A stretch of DNA of 64,000 bases from positions 1 through 64,000 of the forward strand of contig NZ_CP095053.1 of the NCBI RefSeq assembly GCF_022921095.1. Direction: 5' to 3'. Numbering within the stretch: the stretch's first letter is position 1; every line of letters begins with the position of its first letter. The notes below the pieces were generated by a model that saw only the letters and a program-made list of their open reading frames with translations, was not told the DNA's origin and did not search any database. Source of the DNA: Hymenobacter aerilatus (lineage in GTDB: Bacteria; Bacteroidota; Bacteroidia; Cytophagales; Hymenobacteraceae). Of this stretch, positions 8,970-17,881 are shown piece by piece. The translations under genes and the position numbers were made by a program.

Positions 8970-11963
8970 CTACCTTCCGCCTTGCAGATAAGGCCCCAGG
9001 GTTTGCATGGCTTTACTGGCGCGTTGCTGGTCGCCTACCTGTTGGGCAGCAAAATAGACGCTCTGCAGCGTAATCAACGCTTGGCTTACTTCCTGATCAA
9101 ACAGGGCGCTACTGTGCGTAGTGTAATACGCTACGCTGCGCTCCGCCCGACTGGTCATCACATCCATAATCTGATTTGCCTTGGACCGCTCGCCTACCGC
9201 CACTAGAGCGGGCACCAGCTGCGGCGTGTAATAATCGTATGGAATAGCTGCATCAGGCATGACGGCCAAACACTTATTTACCACCTTCTTCGCCGTAGCC
9301 GTATCGCCATCGGCCAGGTAGGCGTTGGCTAGGCGCACAAACTTGTCGCGGTAATTGGCCGGGAAGCGCAGGTTATTTTCGTCATAGAAGATGCTGGCAT
9401 TGTCGAGGCCGCGGTACTGAAACTGGTTCATCAGCTTGTCATACATCAGCGACTTCTCTACGTAGCCGTCGTCGTTACTCTTAGGCGTATAGTTGGGGTC
9501 TTTGAGGGGTAGGATGCGGTAAGCCATGCCTTCCAGCTGGAAATACGGCTGCAAGCCCAGCATGTCAGATGGTACTACAGTACTGGAGAAATAGATAGGC
9601 CGCTTCCAATTATTGGTGGCCAGCATGTCCAGAATCACCAGGCTTTTCTTCTCGATGGCCCGCTTGCCGATGGTAAACTCCATTTTGCCCACTAGCTGAT
9701 TGCGGCGGTCAGCGGGAATAATGCCGCTTTGCAGGACGGCCGCGGTATCAACGGGCAGGTAGAAGCTGGGCGAGGGGAAGGAGAGCAGGGTAGGGCCGCC
9801 TTCGCCGTAGCTCACCTTCAGCAAGTCGCTGTTCTGGCCAACTAGACTGATAAAGTCTTTTAGATTCACCTCACCTACACTGGGGTTTTCCGCATAGGGG
9901 AGGTAGTCGTTGGTGCCCTGCGCATAGCGCGAGCTGTCCAGCGAGATGGGCAGCGGCTGACTGAGGTAGCTGCGGCGCTTCATCTGAGCAATGTACCAGT
10001 CCGTGTTCAGGTAGCTGAGTACAGCTACACGCACATCGGTACGCACGCCTTCCACTTCCTGGGCGTACCACAGCGGGAAGGTGTCGTTGTCGCCATTGGT
10101 GAACAAGATGGCATTCGGGGCGCAGGAGTTGAGCAGGTTCTTAGCCGAGTCCACGGAGTTGTAGCGGTCCGAGCGGTCGTGGTCGTCCCAGCCCTGGGCC
10201 AGCAAGATGCCCGGTGCCAGCAGCCCGAGCAGCGTCACGGCGCCAGCGCGGGCTGCGTCGGCTTTGACGAGCTTGCCCAGCAAGTCAGCCAGCGCGAGCA
10301 CGCCCAGCCCGATCCAGATAGCAAAGGCATAGGTAGCGCCCGTGAAAGTGTAGTCGCGCTCCCGGGGCTCGATGGGGGGCTGGTTCAGGTACACGACGAT
10401 GGCCAGGCCCGTGAAGACAAAGAGCAGGCCCACGATCAAGGCGTTCTTGCCGTCGCGGCGGGCCTGGTAGAACAAGCCCAGCAAGCCCAGCAGCAGCGGG
10501 ATGGCGAAGAACTGGTTGCGGGCCTTGCTCTCGGCCACGCGCTCGGGCAGGCCCTGGCTGGTCTCGGTGGGCCACACAGTGCCGGCCTGCTGCACGTCGC
10601 TTTCGCGCCCGGCGTAGTTCCACAGGAAGTAGCGCCAGAACATGTGCCCCATCTGATAGCGGAACAGAAACGACAGGTTCTGCCCCATGGTCGGCTTCAC
10701 CCCCTCCCGAATGTCGACCCATTTCTGATATTCCTGAATATGGCGTGGGTCGTTGCTGTAGAGGCGCGGCAGCAGCATTTTGTCCTCGTCGCGGTAAACC
10801 AGCTCCTGGCGGCGCTCGGCCACCACGTACTTATCGCCCTGGCGCACGTAGCGCGGGGCACCATCCTGCTGGCTGACCGCCTGCGCGTTGAACTGCGGAC
10901 CGTAGAGCAAGGGCCGGTCGCCGTACTGCTCGCGCTTGAGGTAGCTCACGAAGGAGAGTACATCCTCGGGATTGTTCTCGTTGATGGTAGGGTGGTAGGA
11001 GCTACGAATCGGCACGATCAGGTAGGACGAGTAGCCGATCAAAATGAACACGAAGCACAGCATGAACGTGTTCAGCAACTGACTGCGGCGCTGAAAACTT
11101 TGCCGGAAGCCCACCCAAATCAAGGCCACCAGCAGCAGCATGAACAGCACGATGCCGGAGTTGAAGGGTAGGCCAACCGAATTGACAAAGAACACCTCGA
11201 AGTTGCCAGCCAATGTGGGTAGGCCCGGAATGATACCCACCAGAATAGCGCCCACCAGCACAAAGCTGATAACGAGCGTGGCCATGCCGCCGCCCCAGTT
11301 GGGGTTGGGCTGGCGACGGAAGTAATAGAGGAAGCCTAGGGCCGGGATGGCCAGCAGGTTCAAGAGGTGCACGCCGATGCTCAGGCCAATGACATAGGCC
11401 AGCAGCACCAGCCACTTGTCACTGTCGGCCTCATCGGCTCTGTTCTCCCACTTGAGCATCAGCCACACCACCGCCGCCGTGCCCAGCGCCGACATGGCAT
11501 ACACCTCGGCCTCCTCGGCGTTGAACCAGAACGAGTCGGAGAAAGCAAACGAGAGGGCCCCCACCGCGCCCGCGCCTACAATCAGCAGGCTCTGCCCGAA
11601 GGTCGGCGCCAGGCCCCGGTCGTCGTGCAGGCCGGGGCGGCGCAGCACCAGCTTTTTGGCCAGCAGCGTGATGGACCAGAACAGAAACAAGACGGTGAAG
11701 GCGCTGCTCACCGCCGACAGCCCGTTGACGAGCACGGCCACCTTCGTTACGTCGCCGAACGAGAGCAGCGACACGAGGCGCCCCAGCAACAGGAAGGTGG
11801 GGGCGCCGGGCGGGTGGGGCACGAGCAACTTGTAGGAGCAGGCGATGAACTCGCCGCAGTCCCAGAACGAGGCCGTGGGCTCCAACGTGAGCAGGTACAC
11901 CAGCAGGCTCAGGGCAAACACGCCCCAGCCCACACCATTATTTAACCGAGAATACGAACGCAT
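8970..11963 (-). CDS. DUF2723 membrane glycosyltransferase (GT117-like)
   Basis: This 997-residue integral membrane protein starts with the family hallmark EPTASFWDCGEFIA (residues 29-42) followed by PHPPGAPTFLLLGRL. About a dozen hydrophobic segments span residues 12-580, and a large soluble C-terminal region ends in TPR-like helices (about 860-990). DUF2723 is placed in glycosyltransferase family GT117 with eukaryotic TMEM260, a protein O-mannosyltransferase. A role in glycosylating exported proteins from a lipid-linked sugar is therefore likely but inferred. It stands alone, with a -7 box upstream and a hairpin downstream. Confidence 0.88.
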   Translation of the reverse strand: MRSYSRLNNGVGWGVFALSLLVYLLTLEPTASFWDCGEFIACSYKLLVPHPPGAPTFLLLGRLVSLLSFGDVTKVAVLVNGLSAVSSAFTVLFLFWSITLLAKKLVLRRPGLHDDRGLAPTFGQSLLIVGAGAVGALSFAFSDSFWFNAEEAEVYAMSALGTAAVVWLMLKWENRADEADSDKWLVLLAYVIGLSIGVHLLNLLAIPALGFLYYFRRQPNPNWGGGMATLVISFVLVGAILVGIIPGLPTLAGNFEVFFVNSVGLPFNSGIVLFMLLLVALIWVGFRQSFQRRSQLLNTFMLCFVFILIGYSSYLIVPIRSSYHPTINENNPEDVLSFVSYLKREQYGDRPLLYGPQFNAQAVSQQDGAPRYVRQGDKYVVAERRQELVYRDEDKMLLPRLYSNDPRHIQEYQKWVDIREGVKPTMGQNLSFLFRYQMGHMFWRYFLWNYAGRESDVQQAGTVWPTETSQGLPERVAESKARNQFFAIPLLLGLLGLFYQARRDGKNALIVGLLFVFTGLAIVVYLNQPPIEPRERDYTFTGATYAFAIWIGLGVLALADLLGKLVKADAARAGAVTLLGLLAPGILLAQGWDDHDRSDRYNSVDSAKNLLNSCAPNAILFTNGDNDTFPLWYAQEVEGVRTDVRVAVLSYLNTDWYIAQMKRRSYLSQPLPISLDSSRYAQGTNDYLPYAENPSVGEVNLKDFISLVGQNSDLLKVSYGEGGPTLLSFPSPSFYLPVDTAAVLQSGIIPADRRNQLVGKMEFTIGKRAIEKKSLVILDMLATNNWKRPIYFSSTVVPSDMLGLQPYFQLEGMAYRILPLKDPNYTPKSNDDGYVEKSLMYDKLMNQFQYRGLDNASIFYDENNLRFPANYRDKFVRLANAYLADGDTATAKKVVNKCLAVMPDAAIPYDYYTPQLVPALVAVGERSKANQIMDVMTSRAERSVAYYTTHSSALFDQEVSQALITLQSVYFAAQQVGDQQRASKAMQTLGPYLQGGR

Positions 11964-12047
11964 ACAGAAGTGAAAGTAAGATGGAGGAGCTCTCCATCCG
12001 CCGCGGCACTAAAAAGGTTAAGCTAAAAAGACAGTATAGCGAAGCGC

Positions 12048-12055
12048 CAAAAATA
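12048..12055 (-). promoter_or_regulatory. Candidate -7 box for the DUF2723 gene
   Basis: Minus-strand TATTTTTG, a perfect TAnnTTTG match, 85 bp before the ATG at 11963. No clear -33 TTG is visible at standard spacing. Confidence 0.4.
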
Positions 12056-12119
12056 GACAATAAATTGGGCCGCATAGTAGCTAACGCTACGAGTTGAGCC
12101 GAGAATGCGCAGAACATAA

Positions 12120-12149
12120 AAAAAGCAGTCGGGGTACCGACTGCTTTTT
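12120..12149 (-). terminator. Terminator of the T9SS-sorted small protein gene
   Basis: Perfect 13-bp stem (12120-12132 with 12137-12149), 4-nt loop, and A/T tracts at both bases. It lies 27 bp past the stop at 12177. Confidence 0.88.
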
Positions 12150-12176
12150 GAGAAGAGTAAGAGGAAAGCGGAATAC

Positions 12177-12575
12177 CTAGTTTTGAAGAACTAAACGCTT
12201 GGTGCTCACTACTTTTTCGTTCATGAGCAAGCTGTAGAAATACATGCCAGCCGGTAAGTCCGATAGATTTACTGGCATCGAAACCTCGCCGGGCGCAGGC
12301 TGCAGCGCCACCGTGCGTACTTCGCGGCCCAGAATGTTGCTCAAGCGCAGCTTATATTCTTGACCAGCTTTTTGCGTGATGGAAACCATCACCATGCCGC
12401 GGGCCGGATTTGGGTATAGGCTAAGGGTAGGGGCCAGGGAGCGGGCACTCTCGCTGGCGCTGGTAGTGGCGGTAGGTGGCTTCACGGACGACTGCGCCGT
12501 AACGGGCATCGCCAACAGCGAGAGCCGCACGCTCATCAACAGGCCAACTAAAATGATTCGTGTAAAGGTGTACAT
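12177..12575 (-). CDS. Small secreted protein with T9SS type A sorting domain
   Basis: The 132-residue protein has a signal peptide (about residues 1-28), a Ser/Thr/Ala-rich linker of about 20 residues, and a complete type A C-terminal sorting domain: LYPNPARGMVMVSI, then LSNILGREVRTV, LPAGMYFYSLLMN and the terminal KRLVLQN. Such domains direct proteins through the type IX secretion system to the cell surface. Almost nothing is left for a passenger domain, which is unusual. It may be a surface anchor, a truncated gene or a free-standing sorting module. It is a single gene with its own terminator. Confidence 0.88.
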   Translation of the reverse strand: MYTFTRIILVGLLMSVRLSLLAMPVTAQSSVKPPTATTSASESARSLAPTLSLYPNPARGMVMVSITQKAGQEYKLRLSNILGREVRTVALQPAPGEVSMPVNLSDLPAGMYFYSLLMNEKVVSTKRLVLQN

Positions 12576-12899
12576 GGCATCGGGTAGGAACAGACCGACG
12601 GGTAGGAATTGTCGGTTGATATGAAAAAGATGGATTTTAATGCAACGCTTGATACAACAAGCAAGCCAGACCAGCGTTACGCCTCCTTCAGCAGGCTTGT
12701 TACTGTCTTAGATGCAGTTTGCAGCCGAAAGGTTGCGCATATTGTCAGATAAATTCTAAATTTTAGATGAACTCCTTAAAATAATTGACTATTCAGATAT
12801 AAATAGGCCAGGAACTACAAGGAATACTCGCTGGTATTTGAAGCAGAGTAAAGTATTTCTTGCCCAACCACGTCTACAGTAACAGTCACCACACTGTAC
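12576..12899. other. Gene-free AT-rich spacer
   Basis: Between the start of the T9SS-sorted gene and the stop of birA I see no open frame, tRNA or strong hairpin. The left part must hold the promoter of the T9SS gene, but no perfect TAnnTTTG box is visible. The region 12740-12810 is clearly AT-rich. Confidence 0.6.
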
Positions 12900-13661
12900 T
12901 TACCGATAGATGATTTCCTGCAACCCAAACGCCCGTAGCTCTTGCCCAATGCGAACCAACAGGCGGCCGGTAGCGTCTACTCCTTCTATGCGGCCGGTTA
13001 CCCTTTGTCCCGCTACCTCATATGGTGCCGGCTGCTGATACCGGTATAGCACGCGGAGGTAATCTTGCTGCTGTTGCCCTACCTGGCCAGCGCGCAACTG
13101 CAGGTAACGACCCTCCAGGCTTTCGAGTAGCCGAGCAGCCAGCGCCGGGCGGGCATGAGGTCTACCCGTGAGCAAAGCCAACGAGGTAGCCGTAGGCACT
13201 GCAAAGTGCTGTTGATTGATATTTAAGCCAATTCCGACTATGCTATGCTGAATCTTTGCGCCGCTCAGTGTGTTCTCAATCAGTATTCCCCCCAGCTTTT
13301 GCGTACCGAAATACAGATCATTCGGCCACTTTAGGCGAAGGGCCGGGTCGGGGCCGAGCAGGGTAGTGGCCCAGTCGTGCACAGCGAGGGCCACGGCTCG
13401 GCTCAGCTGAAACTGGTCGGTAGCGGCCAGGAAGGTAGGTCGCCAAACCACCGAAAGCGTCAGGTTTTCGCCGGCCGCCGCCTCCCATTGGTTGCCACGC
13501 TGCCCCCGGCCAGCGGTCTGATTGTCGGTAATGACGGTACATCCGTCGGTGGCGCTGTTTTTGACTACAAGATTATGGGCTTCCGTGTTAGTGGAAGCGC
13601 ATTCGGGCAGCCAAAGCAGCTGTTGGCCCGTGAAAAGCGTTTGGGGGGCAAGTTCCTCCAC
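12900..13661 (-). CDS. birA: Biotin--[acetyl-CoA-carboxylase] ligase
   Basis: The enzyme activates biotin with ATP and attaches it to the carboxyl-carrier protein of acetyl-CoA carboxylase. The 253-residue product has the catalytic motifs STNTEA, the biotinoyl-AMP loop TAGRGQRGNQWEA, LKWPNDLYFGTQKLGGILIE and GIGLNIN. It lacks the N-terminal winged helix of E. coli BirA, so it is a ligase only and not a repressor. The start appears to be GTG at 13661, about 20 nt below a perfect minus-strand -7 box. It diverges from rsfS. Confidence 0.93.
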   Translation of the reverse strand: MEELAPQTLFTGQQLLWLPECASTNTEAHNLVVKNSATDGCTVITDNQTAGRGQRGNQWEAAAGENLTLSVVWRPTFLAATDQFQLSRAVALAVHDWATTLLGPDPALRLKWPNDLYFGTQKLGGILIENTLSGAKIQHSIVGIGLNINQQHFAVPTATSLALLTGRPHARPALAARLLESLEGRYLQLRAGQVGQQQQDYLRVLYRYQQPAPYEVAGQRVTGRIEGVDATGRLLVRIGQELRAFGLQEIIYR

Positions 13662-13686
13662 GTCTTTATTCGTATGTTGTGACGTT

Positions 13687-13694
13687 CAAACCTA
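13687..13694 (-). promoter_or_regulatory. -7 box of birA in the birA/rsfS divergent gap
   Basis: Minus-strand TAGGTTTG, a perfect TAnnTTTG match, 26 bp upstream of the birA GTG. The gap between the two divergent genes is only 44 bp, so the rsfS and birA promoters must overlap. Confidence 0.45.
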
Positions 13695-13705
13695 ATAATA
13701 CCTTG

Positions 13706-14092
13706 ATGAAAAGTACCCCGGTTCGGCAGGATTCGGACACATTGGCAGATATTGTAGTGCGCGGCATGCAAGACAAGAAAGGCGTCGACATCGTCGTGCT
13801 CAACTTGCAGGAGCTGAAGAATGCCGTAGCTGATTATTTTGTGATATGCTCGGCTTCGTCTGACACGCAGCTGGACGCGTTGGCGCGTTCGGTGGAAGAG
13901 GAAGTGGAGAAAGTAACCGGCCAGCAGCCTTGGCAAATGGAAGGTCGCACCAACCGCGAGTGGGTGCTGCTGGACTACGTAGACGTGGTGGTACACATTT
14001 TCCTGCGCGACCGGCGCCAGTTCTACGCGCTGGAAGAATTGTGGGGCGACGCCGAGATTACCTACGTAGAGGAAGAAGCCGCCACTCAATAA
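13706..14092 (+). CDS. rsfS: Ribosome silencing factor RsfS
   Basis: RsfS binds ribosomal protein uL14 and blocks subunit joining during starvation. The 128-residue product has the typical fold markers KGVDIVVLNLQELKN, DYFVICSASSDTQLDALA, the WQMEGRTNREWVLLDY stretch and VVHIFLRDRRQFYALEELW. The ATG at 13706 was chosen; an upstream in-frame GTG at 13679 would overlap the divergent promoter zone. It is followed by ftsH 77 bp downstream, a gene order common in Bacteroidota. Confidence 0.94.
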   Translation: MKSTPVRQDSDTLADIVVRGMQDKKGVDIVVLNLQELKNAVADYFVICSASSDTQLDALARSVEEEVEKVTGQQPWQMEGRTNREWVLLDYVDVVVHIFLRDRRQFYALEELWGDAEITYVEEEAATQ

Positions 14093-14169
14093 GTTACGCG
14101 CGCCCACCCCGAACATTTAGCGCTGGCGGCGTGTTCCGCCTATGTTTTTCGCTTTAGCATTTCTAGTTC

Positions 14170-16290
14170 ATGCCTGATCCAACGCCCAAAAAGAAAAAAC
14201 CTACGCTTCCTTCCCCCGCTCCGCGGCCGGGAATGCAGTTGTGGGTGTTGCTGGGGCTGGTAGTGTTCATCCTTGGGGTGGTCTACTTCACCGGCACCAA
14301 TTCTGCTACTAAAATCAATCAACAACGCTTCGAGCAGCTGTTAGCAGCTGGCGAGGTAAGCAAAATTACCCTGCTCAACGACAAGTTGGTGCAGGTGACT
14401 CTCACGCGTGAGGCCGCTCAGAAAAACGTGGCCAACCGCGACTCACGTAGCCGGCCAGCGCTGGGCGCTACCAGCGCCAATGCGCCGCAATACTACTTTC
14501 CGGTAGTAGATGGCAAGTCATTTAAAGACGATCTGGACAAGCTCCAGGCGAATCTGCCAGCCGGTCAGAAGAAAATTGGTCTCGATATCGAGACCGACCA
14601 GGGTTATGGTCAGTATATCAGCACCTGGGGCGTTCTGATTCTGCTCTTTGTGGGTTTCTGGTTCTTAATGCGTCGCATGAGCGGCGCCGGTGGCCCTGGT
14701 GGTCAGATCTTCAACATTGGTAAATCCCGTGCTGCTTTGTTTGAAGGTGGCGACAAGGTGAAGGTCACGTTTAAGGACGTGGCTGGCCTGGAAGAGGCCA
14801 AGGAAGAAGTAGAAGAAATAGTAGAGTTTCTGCGCAATCCGTCCAAGTTCACGGTGCTCGGGGGTAAGATTCCGAAAGGTGCTTTGCTGGTTGGCCCTCC
14901 CGGTACGGGTAAAACCTTGTTGGCTAAAGCCGTAGCCGGCGAAGCTGATGTGCCGTTCTTCTCTCTGTCGGGTTCCGACTTTGTGGAGATGTTTGTGGGG
15001 GTAGGCGCCGCCCGCGTGCGCGACCTGTTCAAACAAGCCAAGGCCAAAGCACCTTGTATTATCTTCATCGACGAGATTGACGCCATTGGTCGTAGCCGTT
15101 CGCGCGGCAACGTACCCGGTGGTAACGACGAGCGTGAGAATACGCTTAACTCGCTGCTGGTAGAAATGGACGGCTTCGGTACCGACTCCGGTGTGATTAT
15201 CCTGGCTGCTACCAACCGCCCCGATACATTGGACTCGGCCCTGCTGCGCCCCGGTCGTTTCGACCGGCAGATCAGTATCGACAAACCCGATATCAACGGC
15301 CGCACGCAGATTTTCAACGTGCACCTGAAGCCGCTTACACTGAATGACGATGTGGAGGCGAAGAAACTGGCTGCTCAGACGCCTGGTTTTGCCGGCGCCG
15401 AAATTGCTAACGTCTGCAACGAAGCCGCGCTGATTGCCGCCCGCCGCGACAAGAAGAAGGTAGGGATGCAGGACTTCACCGACGCCATCGACCGCGTGAT
15501 TGGGGGCTTGGAGAAAAAGAACAAGATTATCAGCCCCGATGAGAAGCGCATTGTGGCCTACCATGAGGCTGGCCACGCGGTTGCGGGCTGGTTCCTGGAG
15601 CACGCCGACCCGTTGGTAAAGGTCAGCATCGTGCCGCGTGGGGTAGCGGCTCTGGGTTACGCCCAGTACCTGCCCCGCGAACAGTTCCTCTACAACACCG
15701 AGCAGCTAACCGACGAAATGTGCATGGCCCTAGGTGGCCGGGCCGCTGAAGAGTTGATTTTCGGTAAGATTTCGACTGGCGCGCTGAGCGACCTGGAGCG
15801 CATCACGAAGATGGCTTATTCTATCGTGACGATGTATGGCATGAATCCCAAGCTGGGCAACATCTCCTACTACGACTCGAAAGGTCAGAACGAGTATGGC
15901 TTTTCGAAACCCTATTCGGAGGCTACTTCGCAGATGATTGATGAGGAGGTACGCAGCATTATTGAAGCCGCTTACGCCCGTACCAAAAACCTGCTGACTG
16001 AGCGCGGCAAGGAGTTGGAAACCATTGCGCAGGAGCTGCTGGCTAAGGAAGTATTGTTGCAGGACGACCTAGAGCGCCTTGTGGGTCCGCGCCCTTATGG
16101 TGCCCAGACCAGCTATCAGGCGCACATGGCCGGCACTGACCGCAGCGAAACGCTGAGCGAGCTGAAAGATGAGCACCCCGTAGCCCTCGGCGACGACCTG
16201 CCCGACATGAACCTACCCGGCATCGACGACAGGCCCGAAGGACCACGCTCCACCGATGTTCCCAGCGGCGGGGCTGTAACGCCCGTGTAG
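14170..16290 (+). CDS. ftsH: ATP-dependent zinc metalloprotease FtsH
   Basis: This membrane-anchored AAA+ protease degrades misfolded or short-lived membrane and cytoplasmic proteins. The 706 residues show a Pro/Lys-rich start, a first membrane helix (about 22-43), a periplasmic domain, a second helix (about 150-167), Walker [10 protein letters not shown], Walker [12 protein letters not shown], the second region of homology, the zinc site [12 protein letters not shown] with the third ligand downstream, and an acidic C-terminal tail of about 60 residues. Length and domain order are normal. It is followed by a hairpin with a GAAA loop. Confidence 0.97.
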   Translation: MPDPTPKKKKPTLPSPAPRPGMQLWVLLGLVVFILGVVYFTGTNSATKINQQRFEQLLAAGEVSKITLLNDKLVQVTLTREAAQKNVANRDSRSRPALGATSANAPQYYFPVVDGKSFKDDLDKLQANLPAGQKKIGLDIETDQGYGQYISTWGVLILLFVGFWFLMRRMSGAGGPGGQIFNIGKSRAALFEGGDKVKVTFKDVAGLEEAKEEVEEIVEFLRNPSKFTVLGGKIPKGALLVGPPGTGKTLLAKAVAGEADVPFFSLSGSDFVEMFVGVGAARVRDLFKQAKAKAPCIIFIDEIDAIGRSRSRGNVPGGNDERENTLNSLLVEMDGFGTDSGVIILAATNRPDTLDSALLRPGRFDRQISIDKPDINGRTQIFNVHLKPLTLNDDVEAKKLAAQTPGFAGAEIANVCNEAALIAARRDKKKVGMQDFTDAIDRVIGGLEKKNKIISPDEKRIVAYHEAGHAVAGWFLEHADPLVKVSIVPRGVAALGYAQYLPREQFLYNTEQLTDEMCMALGGRAAEELIFGKISTGALSDLERITKMAYSIVTMYGMNPKLGNISYYDSKGQNEYGFSKPYSEATSQMIDEEVRSIIEAAYARTKNLLTERGKELETIAQELLAKEVLLQDDLERLVGPRPYGAQTSYQAHMAGTDRSETLSELKDEHPVALGDDLPDMNLPGIDDRPEGPRSTDVPSGGAVTPV

Positions 16291-16311
16291 CATAGTCGAT
16301 TTCTAAGGCAG

Positions 16312-16344
16312 AAAGCCAGTGTTTCGAAAGAGACACTGGCTTTT
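16312..16344 (+). terminator. Terminator after ftsH
   Basis: 14-bp stem (16312-16325 with 16330-16343, one G-T pair) closed by a GAAA tetraloop and followed by a short T-tract, 22 bp after the ftsH stop. Confidence 0.85.
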
Positions 16345-16360
16345 CTATGTCGGAATGTAT

Positions 16361-16419
16361 ACTAAAGCTAGAACGGATTCCCCTCTTTTTTAAGGAAGGG
16401 AATCCGTTCTAGCTTTAGT
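16361..16419. repeat. Second long hairpin after ftsH
   Basis: Perfect 22-bp inverted repeat (16361-16382 with 16398-16419) around a 15-nt loop, followed by TTTTAAT. It lies only 17 bp after the ftsH terminator, so it is probably more than a backup terminator. Its stem contains GCTAGAACG, which also occurs near the centre of the long inverted repeat at 27702-27827. Confidence 0.75.
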
Positions 16420-16452
16420 TTTAATATAAAAAAGCAATAGCCTACTTCCTCT

Positions 16453-16460
16453 TACCTTTG
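16453..16460 (+). promoter_or_regulatory. -7 box immediately before the LUD gene
   Basis: TACCTTTG, a perfect TAnnTTTG match, ends 4 bp before the ATG at 16465. With the usual spacing to the start point, the transcript would begin at or within a base or two of the ATG, implying a leaderless or nearly leaderless mRNA. Confidence 0.5.
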
Positions 16461-16464
16461 CTGT

Positions 16465-17118
16465 ATGGCTGAGTCGTCTCGTGATATTCTCTTGCGCCGC
16501 ATTCGGGAGGCAGTGCAAACACCGGCGCCACAGCCGCCCGCACCCGATTTTGGGATGCCGCTGCACCCACGGGTACCCGAGGGGGAGTTGGATATTGCGT
16601 TTGTAGAGAGCTTCCGACGCATAGGAGGCGAGTTCTATTACTGCGAGTCGGAGGAGCACTTTTTTGATCAGCTGTTCATTTACAAGAAAGAGAAGGAGCT
16701 GAACAACCTGTACGTGTGGGAGCCAGAGTTGAAAAAGCTACTCCACCAAGGCAGCATTGTCTTCAACGGCGACGAAACCGACTTTATCAGCAACGCCGAT
16801 GCGGGCCTGACCACCTGTGAAGCGCTGATAGCCCGCACGGGCAGCATCTTAGTGAGTGCCGCCACGGCCAGCGGCCGCCGTCTCAGTATCTACCCCGATC
16901 AGCACCTGGTGCTGGCCCGCACTTCGCAGGTGGTAGCCGATATTGGCGACGGGCTGGCGCGGGTGCGCGAGCAGCACGGCGACAAGCTGCCTTCTATGAT
17001 TTCCTTAACTACCGGCCCTAGCCGCACGGCCGATATTGAAAAAACGCTGGTGCTCGGTGCCCACGGCCCGCGCAGCCTCGTGCTGTTCTTACTGGATGAC
17101 GCCACCTCGCCTGCCTGA
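16465..17118 (+). CDS. LUD domain protein (LutC/YkgG-like)
   Basis: The 217-residue cytoplasmic protein has the LUD (DUF162) core: the segment ADAGLTTCEALIARTGSILV, then SIYPDQHLVLARTSQVV and TGPSRTADIEKTLVLGAHGP. LutC-type proteins belong to a lactate-oxidation complex, but no lutA or lutB homologue is present here, so the role is open. In many Bacteroidota a LUD gene sits directly after ftsH, as here. Its end overlaps the start of lpxH by 23 nt, which points to coupled translation. Confidence 0.87.
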   Translation: MAESSRDILLRRIREAVQTPAPQPPAPDFGMPLHPRVPEGELDIAFVESFRRIGGEFYYCESEEHFFDQLFIYKKEKELNNLYVWEPELKKLLHQGSIVFNGDETDFISNADAGLTTCEALIARTGSILVSAATASGRRLSIYPDQHLVLARTSQVVADIGDGLARVREQHGDKLPSMISLTTGPSRTADIEKTLVLGAHGPRSLVLFLLDDATSPA

Positions 17119-17881
17119 TCTGGCCCTACCCCCCGGTCGCCGGGTGTACTTCGCCTCCGATTTCCACTTGGGCACGCCCACAGCCGCCAGCTCCCTGGCG
17201 CGGGAGCGTAAAATCGTGCGCTGGCTGGACGAAGTAGCCCCCGATGCTGCCGCTATCTATTTGCTGGGCGACATCTTCGATTTCTGGTTTGAATACCGGC
17301 ACGCCATTCCGCGCGGGTTTATCCGGTTGCAGGGCAAACTAGCCGAGTTGACCGATGCGGGCATCCCCATCATTTTCTTCACCGGAAACCACGATATGTG
17401 GATGTTTGACTACTTCACCCAGGAGTTGGACATTCCCATTCACCGCCACCCGGTAAGCCAGCGCATTGGTGGGCACGAGTTTCATATGGGCCACGGCGAC
17501 GGGCTAGGCCCGAAAGATCATGTGTACAAAGTGCTGAAGCGCGTATTCGCCTCGCCCGTGTCGCAGTGGCTGTTTGCGCGCATTCACCCCAACCTGGGCA
17601 TTGGCATTGCTAATGGTTGGAGCCGGCGGAGCCGCATTCAGAATACCAAGGTAGAAGAAGTGTACCAAGGTGACGCGGAGTGGCTGCTGCAATACTGCCG
17701 CGAACTGGAGCAGCAGCAGCACCACGATTACTATATTTTTGGGCACCGCCACTTGCCGCTCGACGTAGAAGTAGCCCCCGGCAGCCGCTACCTCAACCTC
17801 GGCGAATGGGTCAATTTTTGTTCCTACGCGGTGTATGATGGTGAAACCCTGGCTCTCCAGTATTTCGAACAAGCTGACTAG
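17096..17881 (+). CDS. lpxH: UDP-2,3-diacylglucosamine diphosphatase (LpxH-like)
   Basis: This calcineurin-like metallophosphoesterase is predicted to cleave UDP-2,3-diacylglucosamine to lipid X in lipid A synthesis. Metal-binding motifs appear in order: ASDFHLG, LLGDIFDFWFEY, FFTGNHDMW, HMGHGDGLG and IFGHRHLPLD. The 261-residue length fits. The ATG at 17096 lies inside the LUD gene; an upstream in-frame ATG at 17036 lies deeper within it and adds unlikely sequence. The stop overlaps the next gene by 47 nt, so the three genes form one tight unit. Confidence 0.9.
   Translation: MTPPRLPDLALPPGRRVYFASDFHLGTPTAASSLARERKIVRWLDEVAPDAAAIYLLGDIFDFWFEYRHAIPRGFIRLQGKLAELTDAGIPIIFFTGNHDMWMFDYFTQELDIPIHRHPVSQRIGGHEFHMGHGDGLGPKDHVYKVLKRVFASPVSQWLFARIHPNLGIGIANGWSRRSRIQNTKVEEVYQGDAEWLLQYCRELEQQQHHDYYIFGHRHLPLDVEVAPGSRYLNLGEWVNFCSYAVYDGETLALQYFEQAD

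Noticed and set aside
10179..11171. 330-codon open frame on the plus strand
   Set aside because: It is antisense to the DUF2723 gene. It is rich in Gln, His, Val and Ala with no domain, as expected from reading a GC-rich membrane-protein gene backwards.
14665..15603. 312-codon open frame on the minus strand
   Set aside because: Antisense to ftsH, whose motifs are all intact in the plus frame; no recognisable protein on the minus strand.
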